Source of the DNA: DAOUBF01 sp034432795
GTDB taxonomy: Bacteria; Chloroflexota; Anaerolineae; DSLN01
Length of the DNA: 64,000 nt
Direction: 5' to 3'
Assembly: GCA_034432795.1 (NCBI GenBank)
Contig: DAOUBF010000078.1
Span: 124,001-188,000 of the forward strand
The notes under the pieces were generated by a model. The model searched no databases and was not told the origin of the DNA. It saw nothing but the letters and a program-made list of their open reading frames with translations. Both the position numbers and the translations under genes were made by a program. Shown one piece after another: positions 1 to 7,731 of the stretch. Position 1 is the first letter of the stretch, and the number at the start of each line of letters is the position of its first letter.

Positions 1-650
1 TGGCAGCGCTGATCCCCCTCTCAGGGGGGACGATCACCGCGTTAACTCCCTTGAGCCAGCTTGGCTTCCTGCGCCTGCTGGTCATCGCGGTAGCCTTCTT
101 TCTCGTCGCCTGGCCGGTTCTGACGAACGGTTACACCATGTCCACGCTCTATGTGGAGGTGGCGCGGGGCGTGCCCCTGCTGGTATGGGTGTTTTACTTC
201 AACTTCGTCATCGCCCCCCTGTTCCGCGATTACCTTGGCGTTGACACCAGCGACTTTACCCGTGCGGTCCTGGCGCTGGCCTTCGGCTACGGCGCGTATC
301 TGGCCGAGATCTTTCGCGCCGGCATCCAATCCATCCCACGCGGCCAGATGGAGGCCGCCCGCAGCCTGGGGATGGGCTATGCCCAGGCGATGCGCTACGT
401 CATCCTGCCACAGGCTATCCGCATTGTCCTGCCGCCCCTGGGCAACGACTTCGTCGCCATGCTCAAAGACACCTCGCTGGTCTACGCCATCGGCGTGACC
501 GAATTGACCATGCTCACACGCCAGTATGCAGCGCGCACCTTCCTGGGGCTGCCTGTGTGGACGACCGCCGCGCTGGTCTATCTGATCCTGACGCTGCTCC
601 TCTCGTTCGTGGTGCGCTATATTGAGCGCCGCTTTGCCATTGTGAAGTGA
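1..650 (+). CDS. Amino-acid ABC transporter permease, 5' partial
   Basis: Inner-membrane permease of a polar amino-acid importer of the HisM/GlnP type (BPD_transp_1 fold). The reading frame is open to the first base of the window (frame beginning at base 3), so the start lies upstream; the TTG at 51 is only an internal possibility. About five hydrophobic segments are visible. The cytoplasmic EAA loop that docks on the ATPase is present as EAARSLGMGYAQAMRYVILP, about 85 residues before the C-terminus. A GlnQ-type ATPase follows at 2600, which fits one import system, but an unrelated membrane phosphodiesterase gene lies between them. The substrate cannot be read from the sequence; the binding protein must lie outside the window. 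Confidence 0.9.
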   Translation, partial: AALIPLSGGTITALTPLSQLGFLRLLVIAVAFFLVAWPVLTNGYTMSTLYVEVARGVPLLVWVFYFNFVIAPLFRDYLGVDTSDFTRAVLALAFGYGAYLAEIFRAGIQSIPRGQMEAARSLGMGYAQAMRYVILPQAIRIVLPPLGNDFVAMLKDTSLVYAIGVTELTMLTRQYAARTFLGLPVWTTAALVYLILTLLLSFVVRYIERRFAIVK

Positions 651-678
651 GGGGCAGGATATAGAAAGGTGGAGTAAA

Positions 679-2610
679 GTGAGCCGATTGCGCAGCCTGC
701 CACGATGGCTGATCTGGATCCTCGTGGGCCTGATCCTCTCGCTGGTAGCGTTCTTCGTGCTCACCGGCGATCCCCTGGTGATGCCGCTGATTGAGCGGAG
801 CTTTCGCTCCGTTGCCTACGACTACAAAAGCCCCTATCTGGCGCCCCTAGCCCCTGGCCCCGCCGGGCCGCGCCTGGTGCCGGGGCGCGTGGTGATCGTC
901 GTCGTGGATGGATTGCGCCAGGACACCTCGCGCCAGGACATGCCCGGCCTGAACACACTGCGCGAGCGCGGCGCCGACCTGACTGCGGTGACCGGCGAAC
1001 CCTCGCTCTCCTACCCCGGCTGGACCGTGATCGGCTCCGGCGCCTGGCAGGAAGTGAGCGGCGTCGTCACCAATTACTACAGCGGCACGGTCAAACTGGA
1101 CAACCTGTTTCAGGAGGCACGCAGCAAGGGCCTGAAGACCGCCGTGGTCGGCGCCGAGGGTTGGCGGATGCTGTATCGCGACTGGCTGGACGTGGCCGAG
1201 GCCATTCAGGAGCCTGCCGACTACCGGGATGTGGCCGGCGCGCAGGCCGCCGATGCGGAGGCGTTGCGCCGGGCGCTGGCGCTCCTGCAGGGCGCGGACG
1301 GCAGCCCCAGGCCCGATCTGCTCCTGGTTCACTTTCCGGGCGTGGACCATGTCAGCCATGGCTACGGCGTCGGGCGGGAGGCACGTGAGACGGCGGCCCA
1401 CGTGGATGGGCTGATCACCCAGTTGGCTACGGCGCTTGACCTGAGCCAGGACGCGCTTGTGATCACCGCCGATCACGGCCACATCGGGCGGGGCGGCCAT
1501 GGCGGCTGGGAGCCGGAGGTCAAGACAGTGCCCCTGGTGTTCGTGGGGCGGGGGATTCAGCCGGGGGCGTATCCGCAGGCGCGCCAGGCCGACATCGCCC
1601 CCACCGTCGCGGCGCTGCTCGGCCTGCCCATGCCCGCCTTCAGCCAGGGTAAGCCCTTACTCGGCCTGCTCCAGGCCGACCCGGCGCAGAAGGGCCTGAT
1701 CGGTCAGGCAGCGGCGATCCAACTGGCGACATTCTATGATACTTACTATCAGACGGTGAGCCAGGGGCGCGACCTGGGCGGCCCCTTCGCTCAGGCGGTC
1801 CGCGCCCGCTACCAGGCGCGCATTGAGTCGGGCGACGCGCAGGCGCTGGATGACTACGTGCGCGAGTTGGAAACCGCCGCAGCGAACGTGCGCGAGCGTC
1901 GGCTGGCGAGCGAACGCCAGGGCCGCCTGCCCCTGGCGGTCCTGCTGGCCCTGCTGCCGCTGGCCTATTTCGTCTTCCGTCGCCCCAGCCGCGACTGGCT
2001 GCTGCCGCTGGCGGGCGCGGCACTCTATTTCATCCTGTTCAACTTCTGGTACTTCCTTATCCTGGGCTACAGGTGGTCACTGACCGCCTTCAACACCGAG
2101 GCCGACATCGTGCCATTTATAGAGGGGCGGGTGATCCAGGCGGCGGTGTTTATGCTCCTGGCGGCGCTGGCTGTGGGCGCCCTGGCCCGTAAGCGCCCGG
2201 CGGGCACGACCGCCGCCCTGGGCATGGACACGCTCTTCCTGATCGGTTACGCGCTCGTGCTGCAAATCCTGACCTTTTACTGGCAGTGGGGGGTGAGCTT
2301 CTCCTGGACGCTGCCCGATCTGCGGCTGGGGTTCAAGTATTATGTGGACCTGATCCAGCTTGGCGCCATGTACCTGCCCATCCAGGCGCCCTTCGGCCTG
2401 CCGCTGGCACTGCTCATGCCGCTGGTGGCGTTGGCGGGATGGGGCCTGGCGCGCCTGGTGGCCAACCTGCGGGCGCGGCGTATAATTGAAGAGCAGCCCG
2501 CAGGCGTCCAGGCTCACCCTGGGGTCACCCGCGCAGCAGGACAGGAGATGGGTTCCGGTGCGGATGTGAGAAGTGAAAGCGCGGGTGAGGAGAGGTCGGA
2601 TGAACGGTGA
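679..2610 (+). CDS. Membrane-anchored alkaline phosphatase / phosphodiesterase superfamily protein
   Basis: A 643-residue protein with one N-terminal membrane segment (about residues 10-30), an alkaline-phosphatase-superfamily domain (about 60-330) and about five C-terminal membrane helices (about 415-620). Metal-ligand motifs of the type I phosphodiesterase / phosphoglycerate mutase-like group are visible: VVVDGLRQD near residue 75, PGVDHVSHGYG near 220 and ITADHGHIGRGGHGG near 265. The architecture resembles lipid-linked phosphoethanolamine or phosphoglycerol transferases and PIG-N-like enzymes, but the substrate is unknown. GTG start at 679 is preceded by AAAGGTGGA. The 3' end overlaps the start of the GlnQ gene by 11 bases, so the two are probably co-transcribed. 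A role in envelope or phospholipid metabolism is an inference. Confidence 0.8.
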   Translation: MSRLRSLPRWLIWILVGLILSLVAFFVLTGDPLVMPLIERSFRSVAYDYKSPYLAPLAPGPAGPRLVPGRVVIVVVDGLRQDTSRQDMPGLNTLRERGADLTAVTGEPSLSYPGWTVIGSGAWQEVSGVVTNYYSGTVKLDNLFQEARSKGLKTAVVGAEGWRMLYRDWLDVAEAIQEPADYRDVAGAQAADAEALRRALALLQGADGSPRPDLLLVHFPGVDHVSHGYGVGREARETAAHVDGLITQLATALDLSQDALVITADHGHIGRGGHGGWEPEVKTVPLVFVGRGIQPGAYPQARQADIAPTVAALLGLPMPAFSQGKPLLGLLQADPAQKGLIGQAAAIQLATFYDTYYQTVSQGRDLGGPFAQAVRARYQARIESGDAQALDDYVRELETAAANVRERRLASERQGRLPLAVLLALLPLAYFVFRRPSRDWLLPLAGAALYFILFNFWYFLILGYRWSLTAFNTEADIVPFIEGRVIQAAVFMLLAALAVGALARKRPAGTTAALGMDTLFLIGYALVLQILTFYWQWGVSFSWTLPDLRLGFKYYVDLIQLGAMYLPIQAPFGLPLALLMPLVALAGWGLARLVANLRARRIIEEQPAGVQAHPGVTRAAGQEMGSGADVRSESAGEERSDER

Positions 2611-3337
2611 ACCCATTATTCAGATTCGGGAGGTGCACAAGCATTTCGGCAAGGTGCACGCCCTGCGCGGTGTCTCGCTGGACGTGTACAAAGGCGAGGT
2701 GGTGGTGATTATCGGCCCGTCGGGGTCGGGCAAGAGCACACTGTTACGCTGTGTCAACGCCCTGGAACGGATTGACGGCGGGCACATCATTGTAGATGGC
2801 ATCCATTTAGAGAAGGCCCAAGACATCAACAAAGTGCGCGCCGAGGTGGGCATGGTCTTCCAGCAGTTCAATCTATTCCCCCACCTGACCGCGCTGGAGA
2901 ACATCACCCTGGCCCAGCGCGTGGTGCGCAAGCGGTCAAAGGAGGAGGCCGAGCGCATTGCGCGGGAGTTGCTGGAGAAGGTGGGCATTCCAGAGAAGGC
3001 CGACGCCTATCCTGCGCAGCTCTCCGGCGGGCAGCAGCAACGCGTGGCCATCGCCCGCGCCCTGGCGATGAACCCCAAGATCATGCTGTTTGACGAGCCG
3101 ACCTCGGCGCTGGACCCGGAGATGATCAAGGAGGTCCTGGATGTCATGCTGGCCCTGGCCATGGAAGGCATGACCATGCTGGTCGTCTCCCACGAGATGG
3201 GCTTCGCCAAGGCCGCGGCCAAGCGCATCGTGTTCATGGATCAGGGTCAGATTATTGAGGAGACCACGCCCCAGGAGCTATTCACCGCGCCCAAGCACCG
3301 CCGCACCCAGGAGTTCCTCAGCAAGATCCTGCACTAA
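2600..3337 (+). CDS. glnQ: Polar amino-acid ABC transporter ATP-binding protein
   Basis: A 245-residue cytoplasmic ATPase of the GlnQ/HisP family, which energises amino-acid import. Walker A GPSGSGKST (about residue 38), Q-loop VFQQFNLFPH, signature LSGGQQQRVAIARAL, Walker B IMLFDEPTSALDP and the switch His (VVSHEMGFA) are all present, so it should be active. I chose the ATG at 2600 rather than the in-frame ATG at 2573 because GAGGAGAGG lies just upstream and homologues begin at about this point. The gene overlaps the preceding stop by 11 bases, suggesting translational coupling. It probably pairs with the permease at the start of the window. Confidence 0.95.
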   Translation: MNGEPIIQIREVHKHFGKVHALRGVSLDVYKGEVVVIIGPSGSGKSTLLRCVNALERIDGGHIIVDGIHLEKAQDINKVRAEVGMVFQQFNLFPHLTALENITLAQRVVRKRSKEEAERIARELLEKVGIPEKADAYPAQLSGGQQQRVAIARALAMNPKIMLFDEPTSALDPEMIKEVLDVMLALAMEGMTMLVVSHEMGFAKAAAKRIVFMDQGQIIEETTPQELFTAPKHRRTQEFLSKILH

Positions 3338-3406
3338 GGGAACGGAACACGCTACTCTCAGCAGTTCAGGGTGTGGCCCGTTCACGCCACACTGTATCCC
3401 TTCTCG

Positions 3407-3562
3407 GGGTGCATTTCAATTTTGGGGCAACTGTCAGCGGTCACCCCCTCCCTGCCCCTCCCCCATCCAGGGGGAGGGAACTCACTCCCTCCCCCCTGGC
3501 GGGGGAGGGTGGGGGTGGGGGGTAACCCACCGGGTCATCTGCCCCAAATCTGATATACACCC
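3407..3562 (+). mobile_element. MITE-like element, copy A (156 bp, terminal inverted repeats)
   Basis: The left end begins GGGTGCATTTC and runs to TTTTGGGGCA. The reverse complement of the right end begins GGGTGTATATC and runs to ATTTGGGGCA; 19 of the first 23 positions match, forming a terminal inverted repeat. The interior is GC-rich with CCCTCCCCC / GGGGGAGGG palindromes and no credible gene. The left 74 bases recur almost unchanged in inverted orientation at 6653-6726, and the right 43 bases recur with one mismatch at 15178-15220. No clear target-site duplication is seen, apart from a weak ctc on both sides. Confidence 0.7.
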
Positions 3563-3584
3563 CCTCTCGTAGAGGGTTGGACAA

Positions 3585-3870
3585 CTTACAGCCTTCATGA
3601 TAGACCCGGACAAAGCGGCAGCGTGCCTGGCGCTCTTCCAAAAAGCCCGGCGCAGAGAAGTCCTCCTGACCACTTCAGAGGCCGTGATCGCTGAAGTCGT
3701 GTATGTGCTTTCCTCCAAGGCTGTGTACAACCTTCCTCACCAGCTACCCGCTTGACTTTGAGGATGCCCTCATCGTGGCCCATATGGAACGCCAGGGAAT
3801 AGCCAAGTTGATCAGCTATGATCGGGGGCTTGACCAGGTGGCGGGGATCAGGCGGCTGGAACCCGAATAG
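3585..3870 (+). pseudogene. Broken PIN-domain (VapC-like) toxin gene
   Basis: Frame 1 (3585-3755) translates to a stretch matching residues 15 to about 65 of the intact PIN protein at 24036-24452 in this window: both contain V(I/A)(A/D)xVYVLSS followed by Y(N/H)LPH. The similarity then jumps frame near 3747, where LDFEDALIVAHMERQG aligns with the C-terminal IGFGDAMIVASMEQSG block and ends at a TAG (3868-3870). The N-terminal catalytic Asp region and about 30 internal residues are missing and the frame is shifted, so this is a decayed toxin gene. PIN toxins are Mg-dependent RNases; this copy cannot be functional. No antitoxin is seen beside it. Confidence 0.75.
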
Positions 3871-4030
3871 CCCATTCCGCGTCCTTAAAGTAAAATCCTG
3901 AATCTCGTTGGGAAGTTTAAGGCTGACATGCTGGCGTGGCCTTGCGGCAGAACGGGGTTCTATAGTATGATGGCGACCAGAAATCGCTATAATAAATTGA
4001 AACGTTATGGCATCAAGACAGGTATTCGTA

Positions 4031-4342
4031 ATGAGTGTGCAAACGAAAGAGCACATCCTATCCCTTATCCAAGCGCATCAAAGCCAGATTAGGAATCTGG
4101 GTGTCAGAAGGCTGGGCCTGTTTGGCTCCTTTGTACGCCGACAACAGGATAGCGACAGCGACATAGATATCCTGGTAGAGTTTGAACCTGGTCAAAAGAC
4201 TTTTGACAACTTTATGCGCGTTGCCTTGTTTCTAGAAGAGTTATTCGGCCGGCGGGTTGAATTGGTCACACCTGAGGCTCTCAGTCCTTACATTGGTCCC
4301 TATATCCTGCGGGAGATTGAATATGTCCCCCTCGGCGCTTAA
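4031..4342 (+). CDS. MNT-type nucleotidyltransferase antitoxin (MntA-like)
   Basis: About 103 residues; a minimal nucleotidyltransferase with the signature GSFVRRQQDSDSDIDILVEF, in which the GS and DxD motifs bind nucleotide and metal. MNT proteins neutralise HEPN toxins by AMPylating them. The start is uncertain: ATG 4031 (VQTKEH) is preceded by a weak ACAGG, and an in-frame ATG at 4007 would add eight residues. The expected HEPN partner overlaps its 3' end by 20 bases but is broken, so this appears to be an orphan antitoxin. The stop at 4340-4342 leaves a complete-length protein with all catalytic residues visible. Confidence 0.85.
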   Translation: MSVQTKEHILSLIQAHQSQIRNLGVRRLGLFGSFVRRQQDSDSDIDILVEFEPGQKTFDNFMRVALFLEELFGRRVELVTPEALSPYIGPYILREIEYVPLGA

Positions 4343-4531
4343 ATACTTGCGCCATATTTTGGACGAGACTGAGTACTGGAGTGGCGATCTATAGCTGGCA
4401 TGCGTGACCGATTGATACACGGCTACTTCGGAATAGATTACGACATCGTCTGGGATGTTGTGACAAACAAGATACCTATGCTCCAACGGGCGATCAAGGA
4501 GATCATTGAAGCGGAGAGTTCTGGCCAGTAA
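4323..4531 (+). pseudogene. Broken HEPN-domain toxin (HepT-like)
   Basis: An N-terminal piece starting at ATG 4323 (MSPSALKYLRHILDETEYW) meets a TAG at 4392-4394. The frame one base earlier (from 4391) continues with AGMRDRLIHGYFGIDYDIVW and runs to TAA at 4529-4531. The second block carries the HEPN RxxxxH RNase motif (RDRLIH) and the Y that MNT proteins modify in this family (HGYFG). About 40 central residues of a normal HepT are absent and the two pieces are in different frames, so an internal deletion destroyed the gene. It overlaps the MNT gene, as in intact HEPN/MNT modules. Confidence 0.75.
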
Positions 4532-4608
4532 GGGAAAGCCTACCTAACAAGGGCCGGAGTTGACACTGCCTCGCCCGGCGGCTCAGCAGTAAAATAAGGT
4601 AAAAGGCG

Positions 4609-6468
4609 ATGACTACGCACGAATGGACAGCAGCCCCGGCCAGGGCGCGCCCTGGGTCCGTATGGGCCTGGGCGCTGCTCCAGTTCTTGCTGGCCACCGC
4701 TGTCCTCACCCTGATCGTTGTCCTGACCTTTATCCTGGCGGTCGGCTTGGTGCAGCGCGATTACCGGGGGCGCATCTATCCGGGCGTGCGCGTGTGGCAG
4801 GTGGACGTCGGCGGCATGACCCAGGCGCAGGCTATGCAGGCGATTGCCTCTCTCCTCCCTTCTCAAAACGCGCGTATCACCCTGCGCGACGGCGAGCGCA
4901 CCTGGACGGCGACGCCGGAGGAGCTGGGCCTGCGGCTGGATGCATCCGCGACGGTGGCGGCGGCCTACGCGGTGGGCCGCGAGAGCGGGCTGCTGAACAA
5001 CCTGCTGGTGCAGGCTCAGACCTGGTACGGGGGCAAGGAGGTCTCGCCGGTCGCCATCCTTGACCCCGGACGCGCCCAGGGGGTCCTGGCTCGCATCAAG
5101 TCAGACGTGGATCAGCCCGTGCGCGATGCCGCTATTGTTATCTCGCCTGAGAGCGGCATCCAGGCCATACCGAGCCAGGTGGGGCGCGAACTGGATGTGC
5201 CCGCCACCCTCAACCGCATTCTGGACGCGCTGGTCCATCTGCGCGGCGGCGAGATCCCCCTGGTCATCCATGAGACGCCACCGGCCATCGCGGATGCCAG
5301 CGATGCGGCAGCACAGGGCCAGCGCCTAGTGAGCCGCCCGCTTGAGTTGTATGTGGACGACCAGGCGGGGGAGGAGCCGCCCGGCCCCTGGGTGCTCTCC
5401 CCGCAGGTCCTCATCGGTATGGCGGTCGTGCGCCGCGTGGAGGATCAGAACGGGCCGCGGCTGGAGGTGGGCCTGGATGAGGCCAAATTGCGCGCCTGGG
5501 TGGAACCCATCACCGCGACGGTCCAGATTGAGCCACAGGACGCCCGCCTCCGCTTTGATGAGAACACCGGCCAACTGACCGTGCTACAGCCCAGCCGGGA
5601 GGGGCGCTCGCTGGATGTGGAGGCCACGGTCGCCCGTATCCTGGAACATGCCGCCAGCGACGACCGGCGCATCCCGCTGGTCTTCCAGCGCATCCCGCCC
5701 CAGGTGCCGGACAATAAGAGCGCTGCTGAATTGGGCATCACGGAACTCGTTGCCGAGGGCACGACCTACTTCAAGGGGTCGCCCAAGGAGCGCATCACCA
5801 ATATCAAGGTTGCAGCGGCGCGCTTTGATGGCGTGGTGATCCCGCCGGGCGGGGTCTTCTCGTTCAATGAGTACCTGGGCGATGTCAGCCTGGATACGGG
5901 CTTTGCCGAGGCGCTGATCATCTACAATGGGCGCACGATCCAGGGGGTGGGCGGGGGCGTCTGCCAGGTCTCCACCACCGCCTTCCGCGCCGCCTTCTTC
6001 GGCGGCTACCCAATCCTGGAACGTTATCCCCACGCCTACCGCGTGAGCTGGTATGAGCGGGGGTTTGGCCCCGGCCTGGACGCCACCGTGTATGCGCCGC
6101 TGGTGGATTTCAAGTTCAAGAACGACCGGCCCTATTACCTGCTGATCACAACGGTGGTGGATGAGAAGGCCGGGACACTCACCTACAAGTTCTACAGCAC
6201 CTCGGATGGGCGGCAGGTCAGGGTGGAGCCGCCGGTCATCACCAACGTTGTCCCGCATGGGCCAGATATTTACGAAGAAGACCCCACGCTGCCGAAGGGC
6301 ACGGTCAAGCAGGTGGATTGGGCGGTGGATGGCGCCGATGTGACCGTCAAGCGCGTGGTGACGCGCAACGGCGAGGTCCTCTACGAAGACACCGTATTCA
6401 CGCGCTACGAACCCTGGCAGGCCGTCTTCAAAGTGGGCACAGGCGAGCCTGCGCCTCCTAACCCCTAG
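4609..6468 (+). CDS. VanW family protein with peptidoglycan-binding-like repeats
   Basis: A 619-residue, apparently membrane-anchored extracellular protein: a short cytoplasmic start, one membrane helix (about residues 20-45), then repeated PG_binding_4-like segments (about 60-360) and a VanW domain (about 390-520) with SFNEYLGDV, GGGVCQVSTT and ERYPHAYRV blocks. VanW proteins are linked to cell-wall or surface functions and to vancomycin-resistance clusters, but no reaction has been assigned. A tail after the VanW domain (about 525-619) has beta-rich character like a G5-type extension. The start ATG 4609 follows AAAAGG at short spacing. The gene stands alone between decayed toxin-antitoxin modules and repeats. 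Confidence 0.88.
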   Translation: MTTHEWTAAPARARPGSVWAWALLQFLLATAVLTLIVVLTFILAVGLVQRDYRGRIYPGVRVWQVDVGGMTQAQAMQAIASLLPSQNARITLRDGERTWTATPEELGLRLDASATVAAAYAVGRESGLLNNLLVQAQTWYGGKEVSPVAILDPGRAQGVLARIKSDVDQPVRDAAIVISPESGIQAIPSQVGRELDVPATLNRILDALVHLRGGEIPLVIHETPPAIADASDAAAQGQRLVSRPLELYVDDQAGEEPPGPWVLSPQVLIGMAVVRRVEDQNGPRLEVGLDEAKLRAWVEPITATVQIEPQDARLRFDENTGQLTVLQPSREGRSLDVEATVARILEHAASDDRRIPLVFQRIPPQVPDNKSAAELGITELVAEGTTYFKGSPKERITNIKVAAARFDGVVIPPGGVFSFNEYLGDVSLDTGFAEALIIYNGRTIQGVGGGVCQVSTTAFRAAFFGGYPILERYPHAYRVSWYERGFGPGLDATVYAPLVDFKFKNDRPYYLLITTVVDEKAGTLTYKFYSTSDGRQVRVEPPVITNVVPHGPDIYEEDPTLPKGTVKQVDWAVDGADVTVKRVVTRNGEVLYEDTVFTRYEPWQAVFKVGTGEPAPPNP

Positions 6469-6564
6469 AGTATCCTCAAGCGAGTGTTTAGGGCCAGGGC
6501 GCGCAGACCTCGCAGGTCTGGGAGACTTGCGAGGTCTATTTCGCCTCGCCCTTCGGCTGAACCG

Positions 6565-6726
6565 AGTGGCATGTTAAATTGGGGGCAGACGGCTATGCGC
6601 CCCTGCCCCCCACCCCAACCCTCCCCCGCAAGGGGGGAGGGGGTTACGCCTATTCCCTCCCCCTGGATGGGGGAGGGGCAGAGAGGGGGTGACCGCTGAC
6701 AGTTGCCCCAAAATTGAAATGCACCC
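6565..6726 (-). mobile_element. MITE-like element, copy B
   Basis: An inverted copy of the element at 3407. Bases 6653-6726, read on the minus strand, match 3407-3480 over 74 bases with one visible mismatch, including the GGGTGCATTTC terminus. The other end (near 6565-6590, GTTAAATTGGGGGCAG) is a diverged version of the opposite terminal repeat. Copies A and B therefore bracket the toxin-antitoxin remnants and VanW in opposite orientation. Confidence 0.6.
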
Positions 6727-6809
6727 AACTGGAGGGGTGTATTCCATATTCAGGGCAGATGTGGTGCACTGGCCACGACGAGAACAACGAGAACAGGAGA
6801 GAGCAGAGC

Positions 6810-6944
6810 ATGGACGTGGCACAGCAGGAACTGAAGACGAGGATAGTACAAGACGCGCAGGCCGCCTTGGAGAAGCGGCTGGCACAGCGGCCGGCGGGCG
6901 AGGCGATGACACTGAGTAGGCGGGGGTTTCCCTCCCCGGTGTAG
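6810..6944 (+). CDS. Short ORF of unknown function, possibly an N-terminal gene remnant
   Basis: A 44-codon frame starting MDVAQQELKTRIVQDAQAAL, with AGGAGAGAG about seven bases upstream. The first 30 residues form a credible charged helix, then the frame runs into the GTAGGGCAGG repeat and stops inside it at 6942-6944. The abrupt change suggests the start of a longer gene cut by the repeat. No family assigned; it may not be expressed. Confidence 0.3.
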   Translation: MDVAQQELKTRIVQDAQAALEKRLAQRPAGEAMTLSRRGFPSPV

Positions 6945-7100
6945 GGCAGGTTTCTATACCTGCCGCTCTTTGGCGGCTATGGAAAGCCGCCCTACAGGCC
7001 CGGTGCGCTCATCTCTCCAGGTGTAGGGCAGGTTTCTATACCTGCCGCACTTCGGGATACGGCTGCCGCTTTTGGCGGCTATGGAAAGCCGCCCTACTAT
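6941..7100. repeat. GTAGGGCAGGTTTCTATACCTGCC palindromic repeats
   Basis: Two copies of a unit made of GTAGGGCAGG-TTTCTA-TACCTGCCG followed by GGCGGCTATGGAAAGCCGCC-CTA, each able to form hairpins. Close relatives lie at 19939-20110 (GCGGGTAAGAAACCCGCC, GGCGGGTATGGAAACCCGCC) and 58760-58790 (CCGGGTATGGAAACCCGG). The stems differ in sequence while pairing is kept. Intergenic; no gene is hidden here. Confidence 0.7.
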
Positions 7101-7240
7101 TCTATCCCGCCTTGCCCATCCCATGTCGGGGGGCGCCCGGCCCCCGGCCTGTCAGGCGCGGTTTCCCTCACGGGACGCCTGCTGGCAGTCAACCGCAGGG
7201 CGGCCCCCAATGTGAAATACACCCTAAGACAGCCTTGCCG

Positions 7241-7269
7241 TTGACACCGCCCAGGATCGGGCCTACAAT
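7241..7269 (+). promoter_or_regulatory. Sigma70-type promoter
   Basis: TTGACA (7241-7246), a 17-base spacer and TACAAT (7264-7269). It is positioned about 75 bases before the two small membrane-protein genes at 7347 and 7540, which it probably drives. Confidence 0.6.
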
Positions 7270-7346
7270 CCGTCTTGATATGTGAGCCTGGGCGTTAACG
7301 CCCCAATGGATGATCAAAGAATCAAGGAAACGGGGGAGCCTGATTG

Positions 7347-7532
7347 ATGCCGAGTCTGCCCGAGATTAGCCTGGAGCAAGCCATAATCATCGGCGTGGGG
7401 CTGCTGGTTGCCTGGATCGCCTTGCGCTTTGTGCTGCGCCTGGCGCAGACGATCTTTAATCTGGGCTGCCTGGCCCTGCTGATCCTGTTCATCGTGCTGG
7501 TGGTGCGTGCGCTTTTACCGGGCGCGGGATGA
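7347..7532 (+). CDS. Small membrane protein of unknown function
   Basis: A 61-residue protein with two hydrophobic stretches (about residues 10-25 and 38-57) and a short polar N-terminus. ATG 7347 lies after CGGGGGAG at good spacing; the TTG three bases upstream is less likely. It follows a good promoter and precedes a second small membrane protein by eight bases, so the two form a small operon. No family recognised. Confidence 0.5.
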   Translation: MPSLPEISLEQAIIIGVGLLVAWIALRFVLRLAQTIFNLGCLALLILFIVLVVRALLPGAG

Positions 7533-7539
7533 GGGGGCC

Positions 7540-7731
7540 ATGGTGAAGTCATACCGCAGCCTGCTCTTTCTCGCCGTGCTGCTCCTGGTCTTCTGGGCCA
7601 TCTGGAGCCGTGTCCGCTTCCTCGTCGTCATCCCCGTCTCGCTCCCGGCGCTGGTCGGCATCTCTATCGGCGTCGCCATCCTCATCTTCCTGGTCGTGGA
7701 CCACGCCCTCAGTCGCTTTCTGCGGCGCTAG
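7540..7731 (+). CDS. Small membrane protein of unknown function
   Basis: A 63-residue protein with two hydrophobic helices (about residues 6-20 and 26-50) and a basic end (SRFLRR). ATG 7540 has GAGGGGG immediately upstream; the longer frame from 7507 would overlap the preceding gene. Its last 23 bases overlap the 3' end of the convergent BtuF-like gene. Function unknown. Confidence 0.5.
   Translation: MVKSYRSLLFLAVLLLVFWAIWSRVRFLVVIPVSLPALVGISIGVAILIFLVVDHALSRFLRR

Larger units (their letters stand above)
6735..7224. mobile_element. Possible decayed insertion sequence with the same terminal repeats
   Basis: The left end at 6735 reads GGGTGTATTCCATATTCAGG. The reverse complement of the right end at 7224 reads GGGTGTATTTCACATTGGGG. 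These resemble each other and the TIRs of the small elements at 3407 and 15178. The 490-bp interior holds a possible 44-codon ORF at 6810 and two GTAGGGC hairpin repeats. It starts eight bases after copy B ends. This may be a deletion derivative of an IS that once mobilised the smaller elements; that is an inference, since no transposase core is left. Confidence 0.4.

Noticed and set aside
3255..3572. Small ORFs across the CCCTCC repeats
   Set aside because: Low-complexity Pro/Gly/Ser translation in a repeat, no start signal.
6941..7100. CRISPR-like repeated units
   Set aside because: Only two units, palindromic throughout, no unique spacers and no cas genes.
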